Positions 34,138 through 41,611 of a stretch of DNA of 57,188 bases are shown piece by piece. This DNA comes from Phycisphaerae bacterium (GTDB taxonomy: Bacteria; Planctomycetota; Phycisphaerae; UBA1845; Fen-1342). The position numbers and the translations under genes are program-made. The stretch's first letter is position 1; each line of letters begins with the position of its first letter. The notes under the pieces are model-generated. The model was not told the DNA's origin. It ran no database searches and saw only the letters and a list, made by a program, of their open reading frames with translations. The stretch is from assembly GCA_022072445.1 (NCBI GenBank), contig JAJVHV010000025.1, positions 1 to 57,188 of the forward strand, written 5' to 3'.

Positions 34138-34191
34138 CCTGTTCTCCTCGTGAGTGCGTACCAACCGGCGAAGCGACCATCGCGTCGCCAC

Positions 34192-34262
34192 TTGCGGGAG
34201 CGGGATTCGAACCCGCGGCTCCGGCGAATGAGGCCGGCATGTTGCCGTTACACCATCCCGCC
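34192..34262 (-). tRNA. phage tRNA, predicted anticodon CAT
   Basis: Read on the minus strand: acceptor GGCGGGA / TCCCGCA (six pairs, first pair G-A), D arm GTGT-AACGGCA-ACAT, anticodon stem CCGGC/GCCGG with loop CTCATTC, variable AGCC, T arm GCGGG-TTCGAAT-CCCGC, discriminator A, CCA not encoded. Loop position 34-36 reads CAT (Met or, if C34 is modified, Ile). T at position 37, where nearly all tRNAs have a purine, is anomalous, so it may be a specialised or decaying tRNA. Confidence 0.75.
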
Positions 34263-34467
34263 AAGGGACCGTGCGGCGTCCGCTGTTACTTTCGCCACGG
34301 AGGCAGCGCGCGCGACGTCCCTGGTGGGCTGTCGCTGATTTGGTTACGCATATGTACCTGGCGCCGGCAGACTCCCGGTTGCCGAGGCGTGTAGCCGGTG
34401 TGAAACGCAGCAAAGAAGCGCAGCACCAAGCGGGAAGGCCGAGCCCAGGCGTGGCTCGTGGGGGCTA

Positions 34468-34653
34468 CTACGCGGCCCGCTCGTAGGTTGTGATTCGCCG
34501 CCCGCAATGCCGGCACTCGCGCCGGCGAATGATCCGCGCTCCCCACCCCCGGCGCGTGTAAACCACGCGGAAGTGCTGGCAGCCGCAGCGAGGGCAGACC
34601 AGCCCCCGTGCATCGGCCGGCTTCAGAACGGGCTGCGGCGTTTGCTGGTTCAT
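34468..34653 (-). CDS. small zinc-ribbon protein
   Basis: 61 residues from the ATG overlapping the terminase stop (ATGA). CPRCGCQ and CRHCGRR, with RRRECRHCGRRITTYE, form a ribbon much like the N-terminal domain of NrdR and of small Ogr-like phage proteins. Probably nucleic acid or nucleotide binding. The 204 bp between its stop and the tRNA hold no supported gene. Confidence 0.7.
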   Translation of the reverse strand: MNQQTPQPVLKPADARGLVCPRCGCQHFRVVYTRRGWGARIIRRRECRHCGRRITTYERAA

Positions 34654-36953
34654 CGCCGCGTCCCCTGGAGCGCCGATAGCCGCATCGTGGGCCGCGGCTT
34701 TGGCGCATCGCCGACCAGCCCCGGCGGCGCAGCGCCCCCCATCGACGCGGCCACGGCGCAACCGACCAGGCAATCGAGCCAGTGGTTGTCCAGGCCGTCA
34801 ACGCGCAGCTTCCACTCGTCGACGGTACGGCCGCGCCCCTCGGTCTTCACCCGGTACTCGCTGGTGAGATGCTCCGCGAGCAAACGGTGCTGCTCAGGCT
34901 TGCGGCCGAACAGCGAGACGCAGCCCGGGTCGCCCATCGGCACCGCCAGGCGCGCGTGGACGAACGACTTCCAGTAGTTCGTGTCGAAGACGACGTGGCG
35001 CACGGTGCGCCGCCCGGTGATCACCGGGATGCGCCAGTTCAACCCCACGCGGTCGCCGCGCTTGCGCTTGTATTCGGCGAACGGGATTGATGATGCGCCG
35101 ACGTAGCGGCCGTGGCTTGGCAGCAGCGCCCCCGCGAACGGGCTTTGCCGGCAGAACTGGTACACGACGTCGCTCGACTGGCCCCAGTTCGCGTCGATCA
35201 GGCAGCGGTCGATGCGCACCTTCGCGCCGTCGTCTCGATGCCACTCGCGCCCGAGCGTGCGTTCCGTCAGCCGTTCCAGCCCGGCGTAAATGGCGCCCTC
35301 GATCCCGGCGCGCGGCGCCGCTATCGCCAGCGTGCGGCGCACGTCCCGCAGCGTGAAATACTCCGCCTTCTGATCCGGCTCGGTGCCGTAGTCCAGCACG
35401 TACCCCGTGAAGTCGTCCTCCCACGCCGCCACGATCCAGAACAGCGCCTTACCCTGAACGTCGACGAACATCGTCAAATGCGTCGCGGCCGATGGCACCT
35501 CACCGCGGCGATGGCCATTCTGTTTCGCCATGATCTGGTCGGCGGTAAGCAGCTCGTCGTCAACCTGCTCTTCGGGGAGAGGTTCGTTCTGATACTCCGC
35601 CCAGAATGCCGCCTCGCCGCGGTCGAGCTTGAGGTTCACGGCATGCTGGACGGCGGAGAGCTCATCGGGATGGTGCCGCTCCGGCCAAGCGATAACGGCG
35701 CCGGCGTCCATCTGCTCGCGGTGTTCGCGGTAGAACTCCGTCGCGTCCGCGATGCCGCGATCGGTCTGCATGCCGAGCCGCCACAGTTCCGCATAGCGCG
35801 CCCACAGCGCCTCGTTGCTCGGGAACGCATAGACCATCTTCGTCCGCTCACCCTGCCACTGCGGGTGCTTCTCGCGGTCGAGGATGCGGTCGGCCAAGTC
35901 ATCGGGTCGCACGACCGTGAGCGTCATCAGCCCGGCGATCTTCCGCCCGGGACCGGCCAGGCCGAGAATGGCGCCGGAGAGGATGCGCTCGCGCGTCATG
36001 CACTGGGACGGCGACCGCGCCGACTCGTCGGTCTGCGGATCGTCGATCAGGACGAGGGACGGCCGCACCGACGAACCGTCCGCGCGCTTGTGCTTCATGC
36101 CGCGGATGCGACCCGTGATGCCCGCGACCTTGATGATGGCGCCGTTGGACTTCGGCGAGTGGTTGCCAAGCCACTCCAGCGGCGGCAGCGTCGGCAGCAC
36201 GATCTCGCGTGCGGTCCAACCGATGTGCGTCTGCTTGCCTTCATAGAGCTGCCCGGCCGAGCGCTGGTGAATGCCCTCCAGCGCGCGCACGGGACCGACC
36301 ACCTCCGAGAAGTCGTCCTCGAGCAGGTCGTTCGTCTCCAGCTCGACCTTGATCGAATCGAGCATGCCGGCGGCATGCTCCTCATCGCTGCCGATCAGCG
36401 CCACGAACTCCCGGTGCCCGCATACAAGCGCCCAGAGACACGCGACCTCGCAGAGGCTGGTCTTTCCCGACCCGCGCGGCATGGCCATCGCGAACAGCCC
36501 GCCTTCGAGGACCGCCTGCTCGATCTTCGCGATGACCTTCAGATGATCCGGCGACCACGGCAGGTGGAACGTCTGGGGGAAGTATGCCTCGCAGAAGAAC
36601 CGGAAGTCGCGCTCGGCGCGGGCGCGCTGCTCAGGATTTCGCGGCGGATGGACCCATTCACCCGTCGCGATGTCTCGCCCGAGCAGCGCCATTTCGCGGT
36701 TGCGCTGCGCGACGCGCTCCTTGTGAGCGTCATAGCCAGTGAGCCCTTCAGGCTCCGGACGCGGGCGGTGCCGCTCGATGACGAGCCACGCCACGTAGCG
36801 CAGCAGGTCGACCGTCCTGCCGTCGCCGATGCGGAACCCCGCGCGCGAGCGATGCCGGTGGAGCTGCCGCTCGGAGATGACCTCGCCGAGCGGCGTGCTG
36901 TTGAGTAGCCGCACAAGCTCGGTCGGCTTCAATTTGCGCGGGTCAATCGGCAC
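34650..36953 (-). CDS. terminase large subunit (GpA-like)
   Basis: 767 residues from GTG at 36953, next to the end of the small-subunit gene. Walker A MAMPRGSGKTSL (about residues 156-167) and Walker B SLVLIDDPQTDE mark the packaging ATPase; the nuclease half follows (LTMFVDVQGKALFWIVAAWE, CLIDANWGQSSDVVYQFC). The first ~60 residues are an extra helix-turn-helix-like domain that parallels the upstream small protein (GRTVDLLRYVAWLV versus GTINLVQYAAWLV). Confidence 0.92.
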   Translation of the reverse strand: MPIDPRKLKPTELVRLLNSTPLGEVISERQLHRHRSRAGFRIGDGRTVDLLRYVAWLVIERHRPRPEPEGLTGYDAHKERVAQRNREMALLGRDIATGEWVHPPRNPEQRARAERDFRFFCEAYFPQTFHLPWSPDHLKVIAKIEQAVLEGGLFAMAMPRGSGKTSLCEVACLWALVCGHREFVALIGSDEEHAAGMLDSIKVELETNDLLEDDFSEVVGPVRALEGIHQRSAGQLYEGKQTHIGWTAREIVLPTLPPLEWLGNHSPKSNGAIIKVAGITGRIRGMKHKRADGSSVRPSLVLIDDPQTDESARSPSQCMTRERILSGAILGLAGPGRKIAGLMTLTVVRPDDLADRILDREKHPQWQGERTKMVYAFPSNEALWARYAELWRLGMQTDRGIADATEFYREHREQMDAGAVIAWPERHHPDELSAVQHAVNLKLDRGEAAFWAEYQNEPLPEEQVDDELLTADQIMAKQNGHRRGEVPSAATHLTMFVDVQGKALFWIVAAWEDDFTGYVLDYGTEPDQKAEYFTLRDVRRTLAIAAPRAGIEGAIYAGLERLTERTLGREWHRDDGAKVRIDRCLIDANWGQSSDVVYQFCRQSPFAGALLPSHGRYVGASSIPFAEYKRKRGDRVGLNWRIPVITGRRTVRHVVFDTNYWKSFVHARLAVPMGDPGCVSLFGRKPEQHRLLAEHLTSEYRVKTEGRGRTVDEWKLRVDGLDNHWLDCLVGCAVAASMGGAAPPGLVGDAPKPRPTMRLSALQGTRR

Positions 36954-37152
36954 GGTTGGACATCTCCCGCACGAGCCAGGCGGCATACTGGACTAGGTTG
37001 ATCGTCCCATCCGCGTTGGCGGGCGCGCCCACGGCGATGTCGGCGCGCAGCATCTCGACCGTGACCACCTGGCCGCCGACGGCCGAAAGCATCCGCGCCG
37101 CGTCCACCACGGACAGCGCCGTCGGGTTCAGCTTGTTCTCCTGACCGTTCAC
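36943..37152 (-). CDS. small terminase-like DNA-binding protein
   Basis: 69 residues from GTG at 37152 with GGGAGG upstream. It is a compact helical protein (ALSVVDAARMLSAVGGQVVT, VEMLRADIAVGAP, INLVQYAAWLVREM) of the size and place of a small terminase subunit DNA-binding domain, directly upstream of the large subunit. The GGCCGCC repeats lie just before it and could be its target. Confidence 0.7.
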   Translation of the reverse strand: MNGQENKLNPTALSVVDAARMLSAVGGQVVTVEMLRADIAVGAPANADGTINLVQYAAWLVREMSNRAD

Positions 37153-37202
37153 TACGCCGCCTCCCGCCCTGCGGGCCAGACGTGGCGCCACGGGCCGCGT
37201 GG

Positions 37203-37283
37203 GGCCGCCCCTTGGCCGCCGTAGCGCGTCCGGGCCGCCCGCCGGCCGCCCAGGGCCGCCCGGGCGCGAATGAGAGCGCTCTC
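37203..37283. promoter_or_regulatory. GGCCGCC repeats and palindrome between divergent operons
   Basis: GGCCGCC occurs at 37203, 37214, 37233, 37244 and 37254: spacing 11, 19, 11 and 10 bases, close to whole helical turns. A perfect 12-bp palindrome GAGAGCGCTCTC follows at 37272-37283, and ATTCTCG is repeated at 37342 and 37351. The block lies between the leftward small terminase gene and a rightward gene. It could be a terminase recognition (cos/pac-like) site or an operator; nothing coding is visible in 37153-37442. Confidence 0.45.
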
Positions 37284-37442
37284 GCCCCGCATGTCGCCCG
37301 CCGGGTCGCAGACTCGGACCTTGCGCGGAGACATGCAAGGGATTCTCGGAATTCTCGCGAAGTCGCCTTGCTTTCCGGGCGCGCGGCTGGACTCATGTGG
37401 CTGTACGCACGGGGCGTACGAAGCAACGCCAAGGAGAGAACG

Positions 37443-37685
37443 ATGACGATGAACCACGCGAAACGAAACGCCGCCCAGACCTACGCCGATCGTCGCGCGG
37501 ACGTGAACGCGCTGATCGGCCGGCTCTGCGACGAGCTGGTCAAGTTCGACCGCCGCGCCGACGCCGCACCGAAGGACTGGGGTTTTCCGGGAACACTCGA
37601 CTACGTGCGTACCACGCTGATCGACCTGGTCGAGGGCCTGTCGGGAACCGACCGAGCCGAGATCGAACGCGGCTTGAACCGCTAG
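37443..37685 (+). CDS. small hypothetical phage protein
   Basis: 80 residues behind AAGGAG. Helical: AQTYADRRADVNALIGRLCD, ELVKFDRRADAAPKDWGFPG, TTLIDLVEGLSGTDRAEIER. First gene of a short rightward block (37443-39221) inside the otherwise leftward phage. No family recognised. Confidence 0.65.
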   Translation: MTMNHAKRNAAQTYADRRADVNALIGRLCDELVKFDRRADAAPKDWGFPGTLDYVRTTLIDLVEGLSGTDRAEIERGLNR

Positions 37686-37760
37686 CGACCCGAACGCGAG
37701 CGCCCCGCGGGGCGCCAGCGCCCGGGCCGCGATGGGGCGGCCGGAACCAGGAGCACGAGC

Positions 37761-38267
37761 ATGACGAACACCACGAGCAGATTCGACGGAGCCGTACACG
37801 ACGAGGCCAGCGCCGACATCGGCAGCAACCGCCAGGACGAGCGGGTGGTCCGGCTGGACCTGACGTACACGCGCGGAACCGCGCCGAGCAGCACGACGAT
37901 GATCCTGACGCTCGACGCGGCCATCGCGCTGCGCAACCAGCTCGACGGCCTGTTCAACGCCGCCGGCGTCGACGACAGCAGCGGGCTGGTCGACGAGGAC
38001 GACGCCTGCCCGCGCTGTGGCGAACGCGACCAGGACAGCCTGGTTTGGCAGGACGACGCGACGATCCACTGCACGAACTGCGGCACGCGGTACGACCCCG
38101 ACGCCAAGAGAACGCCGCCGAAGCCCGTGGACCAGGAGTTGCTCGAAGCGGCGGCCGCGACGCTGGCGTTGTGGAACAAGCACGGGCTGGGCGATGACGA
38201 CGCCGAGAGCGAGCCGGTCCACCAGGCCCTGGTGAACGCGATCGCCAAGGCCAAGGGCCTGATCTGA
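37761..38267 (+). CDS. zinc-ribbon phage protein
   Basis: 168 residues behind AGGAG. The N-terminal half is beta-rich (VVRLDLTYTRGTAPSSTTMI, LTLDAAIALRNQLDGLFN); the middle has a ribbon CPRCGERD...CTNCGTRYDPD; the end is helical. Probably a single-stranded nucleic acid or protein-binding ribbon. Middle gene of the rightward block. Confidence 0.65.
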   Translation: MTNTTSRFDGAVHDEASADIGSNRQDERVVRLDLTYTRGTAPSSTTMILTLDAAIALRNQLDGLFNAAGVDDSSGLVDEDDACPRCGERDQDSLVWQDDATIHCTNCGTRYDPDAKRTPPKPVDQELLEAAAATLALWNKHGLGDDDAESEPVHQALVNAIAKAKGLI

Positions 38268-38351
38268 CGCCGCCGAAAGTCGCCAAACCGCTGGCGACTC
38301 GCCCGGGCGCGTGAGACCCGGGCCTGACGAGGCAACGCGAAGGAGACGTGC

Positions 38352-39221
38352 ATGAAGAAGAACAACGTCGATATTGGCGCGACGTACGCCGCCAAGGTGT
38401 CTGGCAAGCTGGCCCGCGTGCGCATCGAGCGCGAGAGCCCGTACGGCGGCTGGGATGCGACGAACGTCGACACCGGCCGGCGCGTGCGGATCAAGAGCGC
38501 ACAGCGCTTGCGACGCGCGGTGAGCGACGCGAAGCGCGCCAAGGCGATCGCGGCGGCCGACCAGGAAAACGCCCGGCTGCGCGACCAACGCGAGCGATCG
38601 CCCGACGGCATGACCAACAGCGAACGCGCGATGGCGCAGAGCGCCGCGGCGGGCACCGTCGACGCGGGCGGCACGACGCCGCTGGAGGACCTGCCGGACG
38701 GCGAGGCCCGCGACGCCGCCTACGACCCCGATGTGTGCGCGACGGTCGGCTGTGACCGCCCGGCCGCGCTGACGTACCTGGGCCGCCCGCGGTGCCAGGA
38801 GTGTTACGAGGACGAAGTCGCCGACGGCGACGAGAGCAGTGAAACCCCCAACCACGAGGAGATCGAGATGGCAAAGGCCAAGAAAACGACGAAGAAGACC
38901 TCGACCAAGACCACCAAGGCCCCGAAGTCGGCCAAGCAGCCCAAGGCCGCGAAGCCGAAGGCCGCCAAGCCCGCCGGCGAGGCGAAACCGAAGCGCATCA
39001 GCGCCCTGGACGCGGCGGCCGAGGTCCTGCGCAAGGCCGGCAAGCCGATGCGCAGCCAGGAGATGATCGCCGCGATGGCCGAGCAGGGCCTGTGGACCAG
39101 CCCGGCGGGCAAGACGCCGCACGCCACGCTCTACGCCGCGATCCTGCGCGAGATCGGCGCGAAGGGCGGCGAGGCCCGCTTCCGCAAGACCGACCGCGGG
39201 CAGTTCGAGTACGCCGGCTGA
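38352..39221 (+). CDS. HARE-HTH protein with lysine/alanine-rich linker
   Basis: 289 residues behind GAAGGAG. Residues 1-60 form a small basic domain (KLARVRIERESPYGGWDATN, GRRVRIKSAQRLRRAV). A Cys cluster (CATVGCDRPA...CQECYED) follows, then about 45 residues of Lys/Ala/Pro/Thr repeats (TTKKTSTKTTKAPKSAKQPK) like histone H1 tails, and a C-terminal HARE-HTH winged helix (ISALDAAAEVLRKAGKPMRS, QGLWTSPAGKTPHATLYAAI). HARE-HTH domains link chromatin, sigma and restriction proteins. Likely a phage nucleoid or transcription factor. Confidence 0.8.
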   Translation: MKKNNVDIGATYAAKVSGKLARVRIERESPYGGWDATNVDTGRRVRIKSAQRLRRAVSDAKRAKAIAAADQENARLRDQRERSPDGMTNSERAMAQSAAAGTVDAGGTTPLEDLPDGEARDAAYDPDVCATVGCDRPAALTYLGRPRCQECYEDEVADGDESSETPNHEEIEMAKAKKTTKKTSTKTTKAPKSAKQPKAAKPKAAKPAGEAKPKRISALDAAAEVLRKAGKPMRSQEMIAAMAEQGLWTSPAGKTPHATLYAAILREIGAKGGEARFRKTDRGQFEYAG

Positions 39222-39232
39222 AGCGCCGCACA

Positions 39233-39445
39233 TCACGCTCCCCCTTCCGACGCCTCGGCACCCGCCGGGGCGTTGCTTCGGCCGGAGTTCAAGAGCGGAA
39301 GCGGGTACCCGACTGACGGCGCGACGGCCGCGGCGAACCGCAGCACGGCCTCGTCGATGTCTCTCACTATCGTGTGCGGGCAGACATCGCAATTCCCGTC
39401 ACACGTCCGCGCAATGTGGTAGCCTGGACAAAAGCGCATCTTCAT
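39233..39445 (-). CDS. small cysteine-containing protein
   Basis: 70 residues, ATG overlapping the methyltransferase stop (ATGA). N-terminal cysteine cluster (RFCPGYHIARTCDGNCDVCP) could hold zinc; the rest is helical then disordered. Last gene of the leftward early operon, convergent with the rightward block. No family recognised. Confidence 0.55.
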   Translation of the reverse strand: MKMRFCPGYHIARTCDGNCDVCPHTIVRDIDEAVLRFAAAVAPSVGYPLPLLNSGRSNAPAGAEASEGGA

Positions 39446-40794
39446 TTCGTCGTCTCCGCAGTTTCGGTGCGTTCCGCCTTTCGCCCGGTGAACTTCTCCC
39501 AGCGCTGGACGATCACGTCCGCATACAACGGGTCGAGCTCCATCAGGAACGCACGCCGCCCAGTCTGTTCCGCCGCGATCAGCGTCGAACCCGACCCACC
39601 GAACAGATCGAGCACGTTCTCACCGGAACGAGACGAGTACTGCATGGCGCGCAAGGCCAGCTCGACCGGTTTCTCGGTCAGGTGAACCATCGATTGCGGG
39701 TTGACCTTCTTGATCGACCACACATCCACCGCGTTGTTCGGGCCGAGAAAGACGTGCGCGGCGCCCTCACGCCAGCCGTAGAAACACCACTCGTGGTTGC
39801 CCATGAAGTCCTTGCGGGTCAGGACGGGGTGCTCCTTGACCCAGATGACCGCCTGCGAGAAGTACAACCCGCAGGCCTTCAACACCGGCGGGTAGTTGCC
39901 GCAGTTCGCATAACCTCCCCAGATGTAGAACCCGCGCCCCGGCAGCAGCACGCGGGCGATGTTGCCGAACCACGCATGGAGCATGCGCTCGAACGCTTCG
40001 TCGCTGACAAAATCGTTCGCCAGCGGGCGGTCCTTCGGGCGCATCTTTCGGTGAGTGGGATGGGCGACCTCGGGCCGACGGGAGAGATCGAAACCTTGGT
40101 GATGCGTCAGCTTGCCGTCGCGCCGCGCGTCGGGCGCCGAAAACGATGACAGCCCGGCCGCGATGGCGTTGTTGCTGCGAGGTTCGACGCGGACATTGTA
40201 GGGTGGATCGCAGCAGCAGAGATGCACAGGCTGCCCATTGAGCAATCGATCGACATCGGCCGCCGACCCGCTGTCGCCGCAAAGCAGCCGGTGCTCGACG
40301 CCCTCCGCGTTGCGCAGAATCCACAGGTCGCCGCGCTGCGTGACCGCTTCGTCCGGCGGCTCCGGCACCTCGTCGGGATCGGTGAGGCCGTGCTTGACGC
40401 CGGGGTCGAGCAGCTTCGCGAGCTCGTCCTGGTCGAAACCGAGCAGCGACCAGTCGATGCCGGCGCCCTGCAACTCTGCCATCTCCAGCGGCAGCAGTTC
40501 CAGGTTCCACTCGGCCAGCTCCGCAGTTTTGTTATCCGCAATCCTATACGCGCGAATCTGCTCGGCCGTCAGGTCGCGCGCGACATGCACCGGCACCGTC
40601 GCGAGCCCGAGCTTCTGCGCCGCCTTCCAGCGTGTGTGGCCGCAGACGATCACTCCGGCTTCGTCCACCACGATCGGCTGCCTGAAGCCGAACCGCCGAA
40701 TCGACTCGGCGACCGCATCGACCGCGGCGTCGTTTACACGCGGGTTCTTCTCGTACGGTTTGATCTCGGCCAGCGGCCGCGACTCGATATTCAT
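39442..40794 (-). CDS. ParB-domain DNA methyltransferase
   Basis: 450 residues. N-terminal ParB/Srx-like nuclease domain (residues 1-90: IESRPLAEIKPYEKNPRVND, VVDEAGVIVCGHTRWKAAQK) fused to an N4/N6 DNA methyltransferase with motif IV CCDPPYN, motif I DLFGGSGST near the end (beta-class order) and a typical VHLTEKPVELALRAM. Such ParB-MTase fusions are common in phages and probably modify phage DNA against host restriction. Overlaps both neighbours by four bases. Confidence 0.92.
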   Translation of the reverse strand: MNIESRPLAEIKPYEKNPRVNDAAVDAVAESIRRFGFRQPIVVDEAGVIVCGHTRWKAAQKLGLATVPVHVARDLTAEQIRAYRIADNKTAELAEWNLELLPLEMAELQGAGIDWSLLGFDQDELAKLLDPGVKHGLTDPDEVPEPPDEAVTQRGDLWILRNAEGVEHRLLCGDSGSAADVDRLLNGQPVHLCCCDPPYNVRVEPRSNNAIAAGLSSFSAPDARRDGKLTHHQGFDLSRRPEVAHPTHRKMRPKDRPLANDFVSDEAFERMLHAWFGNIARVLLPGRGFYIWGGYANCGNYPPVLKACGLYFSQAVIWVKEHPVLTRKDFMGNHEWCFYGWREGAAHVFLGPNNAVDVWSIKKVNPQSMVHLTEKPVELALRAMQYSSRSGENVLDLFGGSGSTLIAAEQTGRRAFLMELDPLYADVIVQRWEKFTGRKAERTETAETTK

Positions 40795-41147
40795 GCCACA
40801 CCCTCGCTGCCTGCGCAGGCCATCAGGTAGGCCCGCTTGGTGATGTCGATGAGCTGGTCGTCGGAGAGCCGGAGTTTCTTGGCGAGCAACACGCCGCGGG
40901 CCATCGCCATGAGGACGTCGGTCTCGGTGGCCATGCCGCTCTGCGGCGGCGACCGAGGAGTTTCGAACGGCCCCAGCGTTTCACGGATGTTTGCCAGCGT
41001 CTTTCTTCCCAGGGTCCGTTGCCGCAACAGCACACGATCGTGGGTCCGCCGTGCTTCGCCCACGGTGTTGAGACCAAGTGCTTCCAAGCACCGCAGCGCG
41101 CGATTATTCAGATCGGGAACGTGGGAGAGCGGCGTGTCGTCATTCAT
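40791..41147 (-). CDS. RNA polymerase alpha-CTD-like protein
   Basis: 118 residues from the ATG at 41147 (AAGGATGG upstream). Residues about 8-60 (LNNRALRCLEALGLNTVGEA, LRQRTLGRKTLANIRETLG) follow the helix-hairpin-helix pattern of the RpoA C-terminal domain, including the LGRKSLxEI-type end. Residues 70-118 are helical. The same frame is open back to an ATG at 41615 that overlaps the prim-pol stop, which would add 156 low-complexity residues; I prefer the short form. Possible promoter-DNA or sigma-binding decoy. Confidence 0.7.
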   Translation of the reverse strand: MNDDTPLSHVPDLNNRALRCLEALGLNTVGEARRTHDRVLLRQRTLGRKTLANIRETLGPFETPRSPPQSGMATETDVLMAMARGVLLAKKLRLSDDQLIDITKRAYLMACAGSEGVA

Positions 41148-41404
41148 CGAGCACCATCCTTGGCATGTGAAAACTCGCCGGCCCGGCCGCGCGGCCAGGC
41201 TCGCGGCACGCGACCCGTCGCCAACGGGCGTGCCGGGTAGTAGGCCGGTACGACCCTCCACACCCGCGTCGCCCACGTTGGCCCCAAACGCGCCACGTCG
41301 CGGCCCAGGGGGCGGGTCGGACAGGGGAAAGAAACTCTGTCGGGATTGCGAGCTGTTCCCGCGGGCGTCGGCAGCCGTTGTCGGCCCGGAAGGAACCATG
41401 CCGC

Positions 41405-41608
41405 CCGAACCTCGAGCGCGAACTCGAAGCGCGCGCGCTTCCACTTCCCGCGGCGAAGCGTGAGCGCTCGCCGCGGGGGGGTATGGGGGGGTGCGCGCGC
41501 TTCGGGTTTGACGGTCAAACCTCGAGCGCGCCGGGCCGAACCTCGAGCGCTGCCCGAACCTTGAGCGCAAACCCGGAGCGCTCCAACTTCGCTCGCGCTT
41601 CGAGTTCG
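41405..41608. repeat. repeat-rich 460-bp gap, candidate phage replication origin or control region
   Basis: Four copies of CCGAACCTCGAGCGC-like 15-mers lie at 41405, 41515, 41536 and 41554 (13-15 of 15 identical). A perfect 15-bp inverted repeat CGAACTCGAAGCGCG / CGCGCTTCGAGTTCG (41419-41433 and 41594-41608) brackets them. Two G7 runs separated by TAT (41475-41491) form a G-quadruplex motif. The block follows the prim-pol/helicase gene. Nothing else coding is well supported in 41148-41611. Confidence 0.55.
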
Positions 41609-41611
41609 GTT

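Noticed and set aside
35112-36908. A 598-codon open frame on the plus strand
   Set aside because: Antisense shadow of the terminase gene.
37152-39392. A 746-codon open frame on the minus strand
   Set aside because: It is antisense to three well-supported rightward genes with Shine-Dalgarno sites and recognised domains; it exists because of high GC content.
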